Assembly: GCF_001747105.1 (NCBI RefSeq)
Contig: NZ_MDGQ01000005.1
Coordinates: 186,001-250,000 of the forward strand
Direction of reading: 5' to 3'
DNA from: Roseivirga misakiensis
Lineage (GTDB): Bacteria > Bacteroidota > Bacteroidia > Cytophagales > Cyclobacteriaceae
Length of the DNA: 64,000 nt
The position numbers and the translations under genes are program-made. The notes under the pieces were generated by a model. It was not told the origin of the DNA. It was given only the letters and a program-made list of their open reading frames with translations, and did no database searches. Each line of letters starts with the position of its first letter. Position 1 is the first letter of the stretch. Shown in pieces: positions 1-9,945 of this stretch.

Positions 1-1783
1 TGTAGTAAGCTGTTTCTTCATTTGTGTAGCCACTTCGACTTCCGGATGATCGATCATACTGACTTCCCATATAACCATTACCAAGCCATTTGGCCAAGCG
101 TATGTAAGCATCATAATGTCCACCGCTATAGACGAGGCTATGTAATTCTCCTGGTGTTCTGTTGCTAGTTAGGGCTTCCCCAATTGCGGTTCGATCACCA
201 AATCGAACTAATGAATCTACAAGGTTATTTAATTCTTCAGGTTTGCCACTTCTCGCCAGAATGGGCAGGTTTTTAAGTGAGCTTCGAACTAACGCTTTTC
301 TTCTTTCTTCGGCTCTTCTTTTATCTTCTCTATCTATTAGGCTCTTCATTGAGCCAGAGCCCGGGTAGTCGCTAAAATAATTTGTGATGGTTTTGGCAAA
401 CCAGTAAGCACCTCGTTCACTTTTTTCTACTTGCAACTCAAAATCGTAACCAATTTTAGCATAATCTGCTACCATAAGCCTATTTTGTGGTGTATCCTTT
501 TGGCTTAAATAAGTGGTTAGCTCAGACATTGCTGAGGACACGTAGCGGACCCGATAATCGCCATTAAACTTATTCCAATATCGTTGGCCTTTTACTTCAA
601 TATCACCAGCGGCCAATTCCATGTCTTCAGCGGCTTCAATTCGGTCTTCATAAAGTTTGTTTATATACTCGTAAGCTACTTTAGAGCCCTCTCTTAGTTT
701 TTTCAGGTCATTCTCTACTCTCGATTTTATTTTGTAATCTAAGCTGTAGCCATATTTTGTAAACCAAGCGCTCAATCTTGATTGCCATGTTTTATTAAGG
801 TTTAGGTAGTTTTCAAAAGGCCTAAGGGCCTGATCGAACGCACGATTAAACTGGTTTTTCAGTTTAGCCTGTTCTTTTCGTTCTTGTTCTCGCTCTCGCT
901 GATCTGCTATTTGATTTAAGACGTTTGCGAATCGGTTTAAGGCTCGGTCTACCAGCTGCTGTTTAGCTTGTCTGTTTCTAATACCTTGCTGTCTTCTTGT
1001 CTCGAAATCTCGATTGAACTGTTGAATTTCTCTGTCTTGCTTTACCTTCCAAGCATTGTATTGGGCTTGCTGTCTGCTCTGTGCTGACCGCTGTTGGTTA
1101 GCGGCTTGCGAGTAACTAATGGTAGTTTGAGAAGAATTATTAGTGGAAGGATTTGAAGGATTAGAGCTGTCAGAACGGTTAGCAATACCAGGAGGCGCTG
1201 AAGCACGATTGTTGTTTTGAGCTTGAGCATTTAAATTGTTACAATAAGCCTGCATATCTTTTTGTAAGGCATTGGCTCTTCTTTGAAAATCTTTGAGGGC
1301 GAATGCAGCTCTTTCACATTCTTCTACAATTCTTAAGTACTTTTTATGTTCTTTTTCAACAAAGCTCTCATATAAAGCTTTATTAGTACTCGGTGGCTTT
1401 GCACCTATAATTGTATTTGTGCCGGCATAAGGACCACTACATGCATTAAAATCTTTCCAATAAGAATCGGGGAAGTGTTTTTTAACTAATTCACTTGTTG
1501 CCACAGGTCTGGAAAAAACACCGCTTTGGTTTGGACCACTAGGTGGGTTGTTATTGAGTAACCTTAAGACTTTGGTGCCACTAGAACCGTCAATTTCCCA
1601 TTGGAGATTTTTATAGAAACGAATTATCGTTTCTATTTTCTGAATATCTGTAATGGCATTAAGGGGCGATGCTTTTTGCTCCTTACCGCTTTTAAAATCG
1701 TTACAAACGGAATTTTGGGCTTGAGCGCTGAAAGTTAATAATAGGTTCGCTACACACACTAAAAAAAGTCTGTAGTTCATCAT
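1..1783 (-). CDS. Secreted Gln/Asn-rich protein with Sel1-like end (3' end cut by window)
   Basis: An uninterrupted minus-strand frame runs from ATG ATG at 1783 to the left edge, 594 visible residues, without its stop. Residues 1-23 form a signal peptide with a likely cut after SAQA. A Cys-containing globular N-terminal part follows (to about 185). Next comes an Asn/Ser-rich linker (about 190-230) and a long Gln/Arg/Glu-rich, probably coiled-coil segment (about 230-312). A helical C-terminal region ends in a Sel1-like pattern (LAKWLGNGYMGSQYD, about 565-580). I do not recognise the family. The reading depends on my own translation of the whole stretch. It faces away from carA across about 200 bp. 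A 10-bp hairpin lies directly before its start. Confidence 0.75.
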   Translation of the reverse strand, partial: MMNYRLFLVCVANLLLTFSAQAQNSVCNDFKSGKEQKASPLNAITDIQKIETIIRFYKNLQWEIDGSSGTKVLRLLNNNPPSGPNQSGVFSRPVATSELVKKHFPDSYWKDFNACSGPYAGTNTIIGAKPPSTNKALYESFVEKEHKKYLRIVEECERAAFALKDFQRRANALQKDMQAYCNNLNAQAQNNNRASAPPGIANRSDSSNPSNPSTNNSSQTTISYSQAANQQRSAQSRQQAQYNAWKVKQDREIQQFNRDFETRRQQGIRNRQAKQQLVDRALNRFANVLNQIADQREREQERKEQAKLKNQFNRAFDQALRPFENYLNLNKTWQSRLSAWFTKYGYSLDYKIKSRVENDLKKLREGSKVAYEYINKLYEDRIEAAEDMELAAGDIEVKGQRYWNKFNGDYRVRYVSSAMSELTTYLSQKDTPQNRLMVADYAKIGYDFELQVEKSERGAYWFAKTITNYFSDYPGSGSMKSLIDREDKRRAEERRKALVRSSLKNLPILARSGKPEELNNLVDSLVRFGDRTAIGEALTSNRTPGELHSLVYSGGHYDAYIRLAKWLGNGYMGSQYDRSSGSRSGYTNEETAYY

Positions 1784-1785
1784 AA

Positions 1786-1809
1786 TATTTTGGTTGTAAA
1801 ACCAAAATA
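1786..1809 (-). promoter_or_regulatory. Perfect hairpin in the 5' leader of the left-edge gene
   Basis: TATTTTGGTT, four spacer bases and AACCAAAATA form a perfect 10-bp inverted repeat. It ends 2 bp before the start codon at 1783. In the mRNA this would be a stem directly against the AUG; on DNA it could be an operator. No protein or RNA family is recognised, so the function is open. Confidence 0.45.
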
Positions 1810-1927
1810 GTGAAAATATGTCAAAATGATAAACTGAAAAATTAAGCCTTTGTGGCTAAACTCTACACGTCTTAATCATGATTTAGTGCATTTATCTAAA
1901 TTGTATTTCCATCATTCAATCATCAGT

Positions 1928-1958
1928 TTTGGTGACTAAGAATTTGCCGTTATTTTTG
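1928..1958 (+). promoter_or_regulatory. Bacteroidota sigma-type promoter for carA-eno
   Basis: TTTG at 1928-1931 and TATTTTTG at 1951-1958 are separated by exactly 19 bp. This matches the -33 TTTG / -7 TAnnTTTG consensus known for the primary sigma factor of Bacteroidota. Transcription would start near 1962, about 29 nt before the carA ATG. Confidence 0.75.
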
Positions 1959-1990
1959 TACGATGCGAAAAGTCGCACGCCAATCAAAAT

Positions 1991-3103
1991 ATGTCGCAGA
2001 ATACGTTAAATCTATCTCAAAAAAAAGCCATCCTGTTACTAGAAGACGGATCACGCTTTGAAGGAATTGCCATCGGAAAAATCGGAACTGTAGGAGCAGA
2101 AATCTGCTTTAATACAGGCATGACAGGTTATCAAGAAATCTACACCGACCCATCTTATTATGGTCAGATCGTTGTGAACACGACATCCCATATCGGAAAC
2201 TATGGTGTAGAGGATTCGGAACAAGAATCAGATGCCCCTAAAATCACAGGTCTTGTCGTCAATACATTTTCCGAAGATTTTAGCCGAAATACCGGCCATG
2301 GCTCACTTCAAGATTATTTAGAAAAGAATGGAATTGTTGGAGTATCTGAATTGGATACCAGACTCCTTGTCCGTCAGATTAGAGATAAAGGAGCCATGAA
2401 TGCCATTATTTCATCAGAGGATCTTTCAGAAGATGAATTGCAAAGAAGACTGGCAGAAGTACCTTCAATGGATGGTTTAGAGTTATCATCATTCGTCAGT
2501 ACCAAAGAACCATATTTCGTAGGTGAAGAAAATTCTCCGTACAAAGTGGCTGTACTAGATTTAGGCGTCAAAACTAGTATACTTACACATTTAGCCAGTA
2601 GAGGGGCGTATTTAAAAGTATTTAATGCAAAGACTTCGTTTGAAGAAATGAAGGAATGGAACCCTGACGGCTACTTCTTGTCGAACGGACCTGGCGATCC
2701 TTCTGCGATGGACTATGCCGTAAAAACCGCAAAAGAGATCATAGCTGAAGACAAACCCCTTTTTGGGATTTGTTTAGGTCACCAAATTATTTCATTGGCC
2801 TGTGGAATCTCTACGTTTAAAATGCACAATGGACATAGAGGTTTGAATCACCCAGTAAAGAACCTAATCTCAGGCAAAAGCGAAGTTACTTCTCAGAATC
2901 ATGGATTCGCGGTTAACCGAGAGGATGTGGAAAATTCTGATTTAGTTGAATTAACGCATGTCAATTTAAATGATCATACATGTGCTGGTATTCAGGTAAA
3001 GGGTAAGAAATCGTTTTCCGTACAATATCACCCAGAATCTTCGCCGGGCCCACACGATTCCCGTTATTTGTTCGATCAATTTATAGACCTTATCAAATCA
3101 TAA
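1991..3103 (+). CDS. carA: Carbamoyl-phosphate synthase small subunit
   Basis: This is the glutaminase subunit that supplies ammonia to the large subunit (CarB) for carbamoyl phosphate, feeding pyrimidine and arginine synthesis in the cytoplasm. At 370 residues it has the usual length. The N-terminal CPSase small-chain domain spans about 1-150. The class I glutamine amidotransferase domain starts near 185, with the nucleophile elbow GICLGHQ (Cys261) and the His347/Glu349 pair in QYHPESS. The start at 1991 sits about 30 nt after a consensus promoter. eno follows after 12 bp, so the two are probably co-transcribed. carB is not in the window, which is common when the two subunits are unlinked. 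Confidence 0.97.
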   Translation: MSQNTLNLSQKKAILLLEDGSRFEGIAIGKIGTVGAEICFNTGMTGYQEIYTDPSYYGQIVVNTTSHIGNYGVEDSEQESDAPKITGLVVNTFSEDFSRNTGHGSLQDYLEKNGIVGVSELDTRLLVRQIRDKGAMNAIISSEDLSEDELQRRLAEVPSMDGLELSSFVSTKEPYFVGEENSPYKVAVLDLGVKTSILTHLASRGAYLKVFNAKTSFEEMKEWNPDGYFLSNGPGDPSAMDYAVKTAKEIIAEDKPLFGICLGHQIISLACGISTFKMHNGHRGLNHPVKNLISGKSEVTSQNHGFAVNREDVENSDLVELTHVNLNDHTCAGIQVKGKKSFSVQYHPESSPGPHDSRYLFDQFIDLIKS

Positions 3104-4402
<1,299 letters not shown>

Positions 4403-4424
4403 CCAAATAGAAACTTAAGATTTT

Positions 4425-4465
4425 AAACCCTTCTCTAAGTCAAACGGCTTGGGGAAGGGTTTTTT
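4425..4465 (+). terminator. Rho-independent terminator after eno
   Basis: AAACCCTTC at 4425-4433 pairs with GAAGGGTTT at 4454-4462, and a run of T follows to 4465. It lies 23 bp after the eno stop codon and ends the carA-eno transcript. Confidence 0.85.
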
Positions 4466-4565
4466 ATGTAATTCAGCTGACACGCAATAAAAAAATCAAA
4501 ATAACTTCAGAATTGTAGCAGCCTTTTGCTGTTAAGGAAGGTATAGGCCATCAAACGACTTAATT

Positions 4566-5150
4566 ATGAAAACTAAAGTACTTTTTTCTCTTATAGCAAT
4601 TGCACTTATCTCCTTCGCGTGCGGAAATGATGGAGGTGGAGATGATCAGCCAGACCCATGCGCTACGCCAGTAGTTATTACGGTTACAAACACTATTAAT
4701 GCTACCGCTGGCCAGTCCGACGGTTCCTTTACAGTTACCGCAACAGGAGGAAGTGGCGGATTTGAATTCAGTATCGATGGTGGTGCGCTTCAATCTTCAG
4801 GTACATTTACTGATTTAGCGGCTGGAACATATACTGTTACAGCTACAGGAACTAGTGGTTGTTCTAACACGCTACAAGTTACAGTAGGAGAGAATTCAGC
4901 GCTACAAGTATCTTTTGCTTCAGATGTGCTCCCAATTCTAGAAATGAGATGTGCTACAGCGGGTTGTCATGTGGCTGGTGGTAATGCGCCATTTGCCATC
5001 AATGGATTTAGCGATGCACAGCCAAGAGCGGCAAGATTTAAAGCAAGAGTAGCGGGCAGAACAATGCCTCCTGCTAGCGCAACAGCTTTAACTAATCAGC
5101 AAATTGATATTATTGTTGCGTGGGTAGATAATGGTGCCCAAGACAACTAG
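4566..5150 (+). CDS. Lipoprotein with SprB-type repeat and cytochrome c-like haem site
   Basis: The 194-residue product begins with a lipoprotein signal ending in the lipobox ISFAC (Cys19), followed by a Gly/Asp-rich spacer. Residues about 36-105 form one Thr/Gly-rich unit (TATGGSGGFEFSIDGG ... AAGTYTVTATG) resembling the SprB repeat found in Bacteroidota cell-surface proteins. The C-terminal part (about 115-194) resembles a mono-haem cytochrome c domain: VLPILEMRC leads into C-x4-C-H (Cys129, Cys134, His135). A likely axial Met lies in TMPP (Met167), and a terminal helix reads IIVAWVDNGA. The haem motif has four residues between the cysteines rather than two. It probably sits on the outer membrane or faces the periplasm. 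Electron transfer or sensing is inference. Confidence 0.7.
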   Translation: MKTKVLFSLIAIALISFACGNDGGGDDQPDPCATPVVITVTNTINATAGQSDGSFTVTATGGSGGFEFSIDGGALQSSGTFTDLAAGTYTVTATGTSGCSNTLQVTVGENSALQVSFASDVLPILEMRCATAGCHVAGGNAPFAINGFSDAQPRAARFKARVAGRTMPPASATALTNQQIDIIVAWVDNGAQDN

Positions 5151-5162
5151 AATTGCCTGTTT

Positions 5163-5195
5163 TTTGGAATCTTGACGAAAAGTTGATTACTTTTA
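5163..5195 (+). promoter_or_regulatory. Possible promoter for the FtsB/DivIC gene
   Basis: TTTG at 5163-5166 and TACTTTTA at 5188-5195 are 21 bp apart and match the Bacteroidota -33/-7 consensus except for the last base. The ATG at 5200 follows within 5 bp, so the mRNA would have almost no leader. Confidence 0.35.
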
Positions 5196-5199
5196 TAGT

Positions 5200-5499
5200 A
5201 TGAATCCTTTCACAAAGATTCCAAAAATTTTCAAAAACTACTATTTCCTCTTCGGGATGTTCTTCCTGGTTTGGATGTTTCTGATAGACTCAAACGATGT
5301 AGTTTCCCAAGTTCGTATGACTCAGAAACTTAATGGTCTGAAAGCTCAGCAAGAATTTTATATCAATAAGAAAGTTCAAGTACTTCAAGATAAAGAAGAG
5401 CTAAGTACCAATAAGAAGCTATTAGAGAAGTTTGCCCGTGAGAAGTATCTCATGAAGAAACCTTCCGAAGATTTATACGTGGTAGTCTCAGAAGACTAA
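5200..5499 (+). CDS. FtsB/DivIC-type septum formation initiator
   Basis: A 99-residue bitopic membrane protein. It has a short basic N-terminus, one transmembrane helix (about 15-33, YYFLFGMFFLVWMFLI) and a coiled coil (about 38-75). It ends in the FAREKYLMKKPSEDLYVV block typical of the DivIC/FtsB family (usually 90-110 residues). The family bridges FtsL and FtsQ in the division machinery. Enolase genes are often followed by this gene in Bacteroidota; here a lipoprotein gene lies between them. A hairpin terminator closes it 20 bp downstream. FtsB and DivIC cannot be told apart from sequence alone. Confidence 0.85.
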   Translation: MNPFTKIPKIFKNYYFLFGMFFLVWMFLIDSNDVVSQVRMTQKLNGLKAQQEFYINKKVQVLQDKEELSTNKKLLEKFAREKYLMKKPSEDLYVVVSED

Positions 5500-5519
5500 A
5501 AAAATAATTCACTCACATT

Positions 5520-5541
5520 AGTCCTCTTTTGAGGACTTTTT
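5520..5541 (+). terminator. Rho-independent terminator after the FtsB/DivIC gene
   Basis: AGTCCTC (5520-5526), a TTTT loop and GAGGACT (5531-5537) form a 7-bp stem followed by T residues. It sits 20 bp after the stop codon and 12 bp before the next start. Confidence 0.75.
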
Positions 5542-5553
5542 CGTTTACATCAT

Positions 5554-6129
5554 ATGAGAAAGATAATTCTAGGCCTTTTGTTAATTGTCGGAAGCTATGG
5601 AGTAGCTTCAGCTCAAGTCTATTTTGAAGAGGATGAGGTAGATTCATTAAGTTTCAAGGATAAACTCTATTTTGGTGGAAACTTCTCATTTAATATCGGG
5701 AACCGTTTCACATTCATCGACATATCTCCGTTAGCAGGTTACTTATTGACTGACGATTTTTCAGTTGGCGCTGGAGTCAATTATCAGTATCTAAGAAGAG
5801 AGTTTATTAATGCTTTTAATGGTGATAGATTCACTTTATCCAATGGTGTTTATGGTGGAAGGTTGTTCGCTCGACACAATATTCTAGATGATTATTTCGC
5901 TCATGTAGAATTAGAAACAGTCAATACTGAAGTTGTCGAGTTCGATAATTTTGGGAGGAGCAGTATTGGTCGAGACTGGGTGCCTGGCTTTTTCATTGGA
6001 GGTGGCTATACGCAACCGGTGTTTGGTAGAGCAGGGATTAATGTGACTGTCCTGTATAATTTATTACATGATGACGCCCGATCGCCATATAACAGTGCTT
6101 TTATAATTAGAGGTGGAATAACCCTTTAA
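5554..6129 (+). CDS. Outer-membrane beta-barrel protein, OmpA/OmpW-like size
   Basis: The 191-residue product has a clear signal peptide (residues 1-20, ending ASAQ). It then shows alternating hydrophobic/polar strands rich in Gly, Tyr and Phe, such as KLYFGGNFSFNIG, VGAGVNYQYL, GRLFARHNIL and NVTVLYNLLH. It ends in a strand reading IIRGGITL. This looks like a small eight-stranded outer-membrane barrel, but I recognise no specific family or ligand. It follows the terminator of the FtsB/DivIC gene by 12 bp, so it probably has its own promoter. It converges with the LDH2-family gene; the two stops are 5 bp apart. Confidence 0.65.
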   Translation: MRKIILGLLLIVGSYGVASAQVYFEEDEVDSLSFKDKLYFGGNFSFNIGNRFTFIDISPLAGYLLTDDFSVGAGVNYQYLRREFINAFNGDRFTLSNGVYGGRLFARHNILDDYFAHVELETVNTEVVEFDNFGRSSIGRDWVPGFFIGGGYTQPVFGRAGINVTVLYNLLHDDARSPYNSAFIIRGGITL

Positions 6130-6147
6130 TATCCCTATTGAAAGGGT
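6121..6147. terminator. Inverted repeat between convergent genes
   Basis: ACCCTTT (6121-6127) and AAAGGGT (6141-6147) span the two convergent stop codons. It could act as a two-way terminator, but it has no T-run. Confidence 0.3.
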
Positions 6148-7211
6148 ATATCGAACTTTTCTCCCAATGCTGAAAGGTCATTTCTTACAGCTTCGAGTAG
6201 CGGTATTCCGTCCTTCATTCGAATGGCTTCCATTTCACGCTCAGGATCGCCAGGGATAAGTACTTTTTGTTCTGGATCTATTGGTGCCGAGTTTTTAAAA
6301 CGTTGAATCCATTGATCCATATTGTCTTTAAATTCATCAGCAGGTCTAAAAGCGTCTACGCGCATAGCACCCATAAAATGGCCTAACCCTTCACCAACAG
6401 GATCACTTACAGGATCCATAAAGCTAACGAATGGTGGTGCCCATGGGCCATAGTTAGCACCTGATAAAACCGCAGAAAAAATATCTACCATGGAACCAAG
6501 AATATAACCCTTATGGCTTCCGTTAGATCGATCGCCACCGAGAGGTCTCAGGGCACCGCCCTCCTTCACACCAAAAGCGTTAGTTGTAACCTCGCCTTCT
6601 TTATTTTGTATCCAACCTTCAGGAGCTTCTTCCCCTTTACGCTGTAAAATTTCAAGTTTTCCGTTAGCCGCAGTTGTAGTGGCAAAGTCACCTACATATG
6701 GAGGTTCCTCATTAGCTGGAATGGCAACGGCAATAGGGTTAGTACCCAAAAGGCGTTCTTTAGAAAAGGTCGGAGAAACCAATGGACTCGCATTAGTCAT
6801 AGAGATTCCAATCATGTCATGATCTAAGGCCTGCATGGCATGATAGCCCGCTATACCATAATGATTAGAATTTTTTACGGCAACCCAACCAGTCCCTGCA
6901 ATGTTGGCTTTTTCAATAGCGATCTGCATGGCAAACGGCGCCACCACTAATCCCAAACCTGCGTCTCCATCCACAACGGCCGTACTAGGAGTTTCATGTA
7001 CAATTTTAATAGCTGGATTAGGGTTAATCCTTCCTTTTTCCCATAGCCTGACATAGCCGCTGAGTCTAGCCACACCGTGAGAATCTACACCCCTTAAATC
7101 AGCAGAAAGTAATGTATCGGCGGCTATTTTGGCATCCTTTGCCGAGCAGCCTATCTTTTTAAATACAGATTGAGAAAATGTGTGAAGCTCGTCGTGAGAA
7201 TATAATGCCAT
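6135..7211 (-). CDS. LDH2/MDH2-family NAD(P)-dependent dehydrogenase
   Basis: A 358-residue member of the malate/L-lactate/ureidoglycolate/sulfolactate dehydrogenase family, which is unrelated to classical Rossmann LDH. Family blocks include LSADLRGVDSHGVARL (the catalytic His region), VDGDAGLGLVVAPFAM, VAVKNSNHYGIAGYHA, MTNASPLVSPTFS and GTNPIAVAIP. The start is placed at ATG 7211. A longer in-frame extension to 7286 adds 25 basic residues and lies inside the upstream ppx gene, so I reject it. Only 2 bp separate it from that gene, suggesting co-transcription. Substrate is not readable: malate is the commonest, and sulfolactate is possible given comB at 46.5 kb. Confidence 0.88.
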   Translation of the reverse strand: MALYSHDELHTFSQSVFKKIGCSAKDAKIAADTLLSADLRGVDSHGVARLSGYVRLWEKGRINPNPAIKIVHETPSTAVVDGDAGLGLVVAPFAMQIAIEKANIAGTGWVAVKNSNHYGIAGYHAMQALDHDMIGISMTNASPLVSPTFSKERLLGTNPIAVAIPANEEPPYVGDFATTTAANGKLEILQRKGEEAPEGWIQNKEGEVTTNAFGVKEGGALRPLGGDRSNGSHKGYILGSMVDIFSAVLSGANYGPWAPPFVSFMDPVSDPVGEGLGHFMGAMRVDAFRPADEFKDNMDQWIQRFKNSAPIDPEQKVLIPGDPEREMEAIRMKDGIPLLEAVRNDLSALGEKFDIPFQ

Positions 7212-7213
7212 AT

Positions 7214-8155
7214 TTAAATCGTCTCTGTTACGTTTTTTGCGGTGTCTTCCGAAAATAGTAGACCTTCTTTCAAAGCATAAGCACAAACTTTGATTTCGTT
7301 TATCTCAAGATGTTCCTGCACAAAAGAAATCAAGCAGCTAGCTACTACAATCATATCAACACGCATCGTCACCATGCCTGGAATCAATAATCTCTCCTGT
7401 CTATCCTTGATCAAGAGTTCCCTATGTATGTCATGATAAGCCTTGATGGGTAGGTCAAAAGCTGTCGCATGCGCGTCTTTTTTAGAGCCGGTTTCACTCA
7501 AGAAAATATCATAGATCGTATCGAAAGTTCCTGAGCAACCAATCAACCCCGTAGGATTAAACTGACTTATTGCAGAGGTTAATGACTCTAATTGAGGGTT
7601 AAGCCAAGCGAATAAGTCTTCAATTCTTTGAGGAGGCATTGGGTCTTCCGTGTGAAACTTATCCAGCAATCGCTGAGCGCCAATTTCAAAACTTTGTTTC
7701 CAAAGAATACTATCCTTATTTCCGATGATGAACTCTACGCTACCCCCGCCTATATCCATCACCAATTGGTTATCGATCCGCATATCTAAAGCAGCTTTAA
7801 CTCCACCGAAAATTAGTTCGGCTTCACGATCACCAGAAATAATATTGATACGTATTCCGGTTTCGTCAAATATTTCATCGAGCAACTTTTGACCATTCTT
7901 CGCATTTCTGATTGCACTAGTTGCCACACCTCTTACATCCTTAACTTCAAACTGATCAATTACAGTTTTAAAGATGGATAATGCATGAATAGCTCTTTTG
8001 GTTGCGTCAGGGGCTATTTTACCTTTGCTAATACCATTTTGGCCAATTTTCACAGCAATTTTCTCTTTGTAGAGCGTATTCATTTTGCCATTGAGAAATT
8101 CTACAATGAACAAATGAAATGTATTCGTACCGAGATCTATTACTGCTTTGCGCAT
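7214..8155 (-). CDS. Exopolyphosphatase / Ppx-GppA family phosphatase
   Basis: A 313-residue, two-lobed actin-like ATPase-fold protein that hydrolyses polyphosphate or the gamma phosphate of pppGpp. The first phosphate-binding loop reads IDLGTNTFHLFIVE at the N-terminus. The second, MDIGGGSVEFIIG, lies near residue 135. VRGVATSAIRNAKNG lies between them. It is short, the length typical of the isolated catalytic domain, without the C-terminal HD domain of E. coli Ppx. I use ATG 8155 rather than the preceding GTG at 8158. The LDH2-family gene follows after 2 bp. Confidence 0.88.
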   Translation of the reverse strand: MRKAVIDLGTNTFHLFIVEFLNGKMNTLYKEKIAVKIGQNGISKGKIAPDATKRAIHALSIFKTVIDQFEVKDVRGVATSAIRNAKNGQKLLDEIFDETGIRINIISGDREAELIFGGVKAALDMRIDNQLVMDIGGGSVEFIIGNKDSILWKQSFEIGAQRLLDKFHTEDPMPPQRIEDLFAWLNPQLESLTSAISQFNPTGLIGCSGTFDTIYDIFLSETGSKKDAHATAFDLPIKAYHDIHRELLIKDRQERLLIPGMVTMRVDMIVVASCLISFVQEHLEINEIKVCAYALKEGLLFSEDTAKNVTETI

Positions 8156-8266
8156 CACTTAGTAGCCGCTTAAAACGTTGGCCGAAGATAAGAGATATTG
8201 CCAAATAATGAATCTTCCGATTGTGGAATTACCTAGGTTCAAAATTCTTTTTTGATGCGATCTATC

Positions 8267-8274
8267 TATCTTTG
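8267..8274 (+). promoter_or_regulatory. TAnnTTTG -7 element before pccB
   Basis: TATCTTTG at 8267-8274 matches the Bacteroidota -7 consensus; no good -33 box is seen. A start near 8279 would fit the ATG at 8294 and would exclude the longer TTG reading at 8252. Confidence 0.4.
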
Positions 8275-8293
8275 GTCAGATAATAAAGTACCT

Positions 8294-9880
8294 ATGGCGG
8301 ATCAGAATAATCAGCAATCTGAAGTGCATCTTCTTTCTAAAGATGAAAAGTTTAAACTTCTAGAATCTAAAAATCAAGAAGCCCTACTAGGAGGGGGTGA
8401 AAAAAGGATTGCAGCACAGCATAAACGAGGCAAATTAACGGCCAGAGAGAGGATCACACTCCTAGTGGACGATGGATCGTTTGAAGAGATTGGTAAATTT
8501 GTGGAACACCGTGCTACTGATTTCGGGCTAGATAAAGAGGTCTACCTAGGAGATGGTGTGGTTACAGGTTATGGAACCGTTAATGGTAGATTGATTTACC
8601 TATACTCACAAGACTTTACCGTATTTGGCGGGTCTCTTTCAGAAACGCATGCGGAGAAAATATGTAAGATCATGGATTTGGCCACCAAGAATGGTGCACC
8701 ATTGATTGGACTGAACGATTCTGGAGGCGCTAGAATTCAGGAAGGAGTAGTTTCGCTAGGTGGTTATGCCGATATTTTTTATCGAAATACGCGAGCATCT
8801 GGAGTTATTCCACAAATATCTGCCATCATGGGTCCTTGCGCAGGTGGGGCTGTATATTCTCCAGCCATTACAGACTTTATCTTTATGGTGGAAAACACAT
8901 CGTATATGTTTGTAACAGGTCCGAGTGTGGTGAAGACAGTTACGCAAGAGGATGTAACAGCAGAAGAGCTTGGTGGAGCCAGCACGCATAGTAGTAAAAG
9001 CGGCGTAACTCACTTTTCATCGGCTAACGAAGTTCAATGTCTCAACGATATTAAAAGGCTTCTAAATTACATTCCGCAGAACTGCGAAGAAGATTCACCA
9101 GTTTATGCCTATGACGAACAAGATGAGATCAGACCAAAACTTACGGATATTATCCCGGAAAACCCTAACCAGCCTTATGATATGCACGAAGTAGTGGAGC
9201 ATTTGGTTGATGAAGATTCGTTCTTTGAGGTGCACAAGAATTACGCTGAAAATATTATTGTCGGGTTTGCAAAATTGGGAGGCAGAAGTATTGGTATTGT
9301 AGGAAATCAGCCTGCTTCATTGGCAGGAGTATTAGATATAGATGCTAGTGTAAAAGGTGCTCGTTTTGTAAGATTCTGCGATAGTTTCAACATTCCTTTG
9401 TTAGTGCTAGAAGATGTCCCAGGTTTCTTGCCTGGAACCGATCAAGAATGGAGAGGTATTATTACCAATGGCGCTAAACTTTTGTATGCTTTTGCCGAGG
9501 CGACAGTCCCAAGAATCACTGTAATTACACGTAAGGCCTATGGCGGAGCTTATGATGTAATGAACTCCAAGCACATTGGGGCGGATATGAATTATGCTTG
9601 GCCGATGGCAGAAATTGCCGTAATGGGAGCTAAAGGTGCTGCTGAAATTATTTTCAAAAGAGAGATAGCCGCTGCTGATGATCCTGAAGCTAAACTACAG
9701 GAGAAAGTGGATGAATATACTGCCAAGTTTGCCAACCCTTATAGAGCTGCAAGACGTGGTTATGTAGATGAAGTAATAAGCCCAGATACGACAAGATTAA
9801 AGTTAATAAGAGCGTTTAAAATGCTGGAAAATAAGGTTGATTCATTACCGAAGAAAAAGCACGGAAACATACCACTTTAA
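8294..9880 (+). CDS. pccB: Propionyl-CoA carboxylase beta subunit (carboxyltransferase)
   Basis: A 528-residue acyl-CoA carboxyltransferase that transfers CO2 from carboxybiotin to propionyl-CoA, giving methylmalonyl-CoA. The N-terminal half carries [44 protein letters not shown] and the oxyanion segment [11 protein letters not shown]. The C-terminal half has [13 protein letters not shown] and [18 protein letters not shown]. These blocks match the PCC beta type closely. Methylmalonyl-CoA decarboxylase alpha chains share the fold and remain possible. The start is placed at ATG 8294, because the TTG at 8252 adds 14 residues unlike the family. No biotin carboxylase or biotin carrier gene is adjacent. 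Confidence 0.92.
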   Translation: MADQNNQQSEVHLLSKDEKFKLLESKNQEALLGGGEKRIAAQHKRGKLTARERITLLVDDGSFEEIGKFVEHRATDFGLDKEVYLGDGVVTGYGTVNGRLIYLYSQDFTVFGGSLSETHAEKICKIMDLATKNGAPLIGLNDSGGARIQEGVVSLGGYADIFYRNTRASGVIPQISAIMGPCAGGAVYSPAITDFIFMVENTSYMFVTGPSVVKTVTQEDVTAEELGGASTHSSKSGVTHFSSANEVQCLNDIKRLLNYIPQNCEEDSPVYAYDEQDEIRPKLTDIIPENPNQPYDMHEVVEHLVDEDSFFEVHKNYAENIIVGFAKLGGRSIGIVGNQPASLAGVLDIDASVKGARFVRFCDSFNIPLLVLEDVPGFLPGTDQEWRGIITNGAKLLYAFAEATVPRITVITRKAYGGAYDVMNSKHIGADMNYAWPMAEIAVMGAKGAAEIIFKREIAAADDPEAKLQEKVDEYTAKFANPYRAARRGYVDEVISPDTTRLKLIRAFKMLENKVDSLPKKKHGNIPL

Positions 9881-9945
9881 ATAATTTCAAGCGTTTTTAC
9901 GTATTCAGAAAAACTCTAAATGTGCGTTGATGCACTGATAAGACT

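Noticed and set aside
7212-7286. N-terminal extension of the LDH2-family gene
   Set aside because: Basic, Cys-containing preface read from within the ppx gene; ATG 7211 agrees with the family.
8252-8293. Longer TTG start for pccB
   Set aside because: Lies before a TAnnTTTG box whose start would be after it; the added residues do not resemble the family.
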